From assembly GCA_948144175.1 (NCBI GenBank), contig CANXME010002528.1:1370501-1434500 (forward strand): a DNA stretch of 64,000 nt, read 5' to 3'. The position numbers and the translations under genes are program-made. The notes under the pieces were generated by a model. It had not been told where the DNA came from and searched no databases. It saw only the letters and a list, made by a program, of their open reading frames with translations. The stretch comes from Closterium sp. NIES-65 (lineage: Eukaryota > Streptophyta > Zygnematophyceae > Desmidiales > Closteriaceae). Each line of letters begins with the position of its first letter. Positions within the stretch are counted from its first letter, which is position 1. This document shows positions 63,777-64,000 of the stretch, piece by piece.

Positions 63777-64000
63777 GCTCAGTAAGTTGTAGCCAAGTCC
63801 TTCTGCTATTAGGACTTAGGATATTTGCAGTATGACATTCGTCTCTCGTGACTGAAGTTGCACAATCCCTTGTCGTTGTGTGCGCATGTTCTGGTTATTG
63901 GCGACTGTGATGACGACCTCTCGTTGGATTCGGTGCTCGCGTTGAACGAAGCGTCCCGAGGAGCTCATGTGCTGTCCGCAGCAACTGTCCAAGAACCATG
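63777..64000 (-). pseudogene. Copia-E protease region, partial
   Basis: The minus strand from the window edge reads WFLDSCCGQHMSSSG, the copia protease motif with Cys for Gly after DS. It continues VVITVANNQNMRTQRQG to an in-frame TAA near 63820 and on to GLGYNLLSMSQL, joining the next frame. Confidence 0.8.

Larger units (their letters stand above)
60167..64000 (-). mobile_element. Copia-E: Ty1/copia element, minus strand, 5' part outside window
   Basis: Reading leftwards: protease, GAG-pre-integrase, truncated integrase, RT, RNase H, polypurine tract and 3' LTR. It belongs to a different copia lineage from A-D (TWHARMGHP, FKARWVVRGFDEEHGRDF, SYCPTSEMAADYLTK). It has stops, a frameshift and an integrase deletion. 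Confidence 0.9.

Noticed and set aside
1..64000. tRNA, rRNA or riboswitch genes
   Set aside because: No cloverleaf with the conserved B box or rRNA core sequence was recognised by eye. A covariance-model scan would settle it.

Overview
The window looks like nuclear DNA of a streptophyte plant, most likely a charophyte green alga (a zygnematophyte such as Closterium would fit) or an early-diverging land plant. This rests on Ty1/copia elements primed by initiator-Met tRNA, a chromodomain Ty3/gypsy element, BED-finger hAT transposons, telobox motifs, and GT-AG introns in a YvcK/CofD-like gene of the type found in plants. The species is a guess. There is no bacterial operon, CRISPR array, rRNA gene or recognised tRNA.

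Two host genes lie in a sea of nested transposons. Host gene 1 (minus strand, 36393 down to 20416) is a 13-exon YvcK/CofD-like (UPF0052) gene whose exons join in phase at every junction. In two of its introns a minisatellite starts exactly at the exon's 5' splice site: a 27-bp unit after exon 4 and a 30-bp unit after exon 10. Both periods are multiples of three, both arrays stay open in the exon's frame, and every unit carries a copy of the splice donor. The 30-bp array was split by hAT-1 (21742-31320, 8-bp target-site duplication, TSD). The hAT-1 transposase gene was split by a 677-bp hAT-type MITE (TSD 8 bp), and that MITE was split by an apparently intact Ty1/copia element with LTRs identical on reading (23830-29793, TSD 5 bp, one 1532-aa ORF). 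This is a four-level stratigraphy, every level bounded by a TSD. Host gene 2 (plus strand, exons at 55519-56901 and 57088-57578) encodes a coiled-coil plus leucine-rich-repeat protein. Its coiled-coil exon is interrupted by a hAT-1 derivative whose removal restores the frame.

Layout: 1-4954 degenerate Ty3/gypsy with a duplicated reverse transcriptase, inserted into Copia-A (4955-8983, minus). 8984-10363 GC-rich leaders of two head-to-head copias. 10364-15998 Copia-B (plus, decayed). 17788-19450 small non-coding LTR element carrying a TA-flanked MITE, and 19680-20200 a related MITE. 20416-36393 host gene 1 with its nest. 38771-39102 small hAT MITE. 39900-45594 Copia-D (plus, truncated) with a MITE in gag. 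46137-55312 hAT-2, whose transposase gene is split by a second hAT (hAT-3, 47658-52365, opposite strand). 55519-57578 host gene 2. 60167-64000 Copia-E (minus), running off the right edge.

The hAT families share a plan: a short TIR, an 8-bp TSD, and long blocks of a family-specific short word near the ends (TATACGC, GTTCG, GGGTC or GGACGC).
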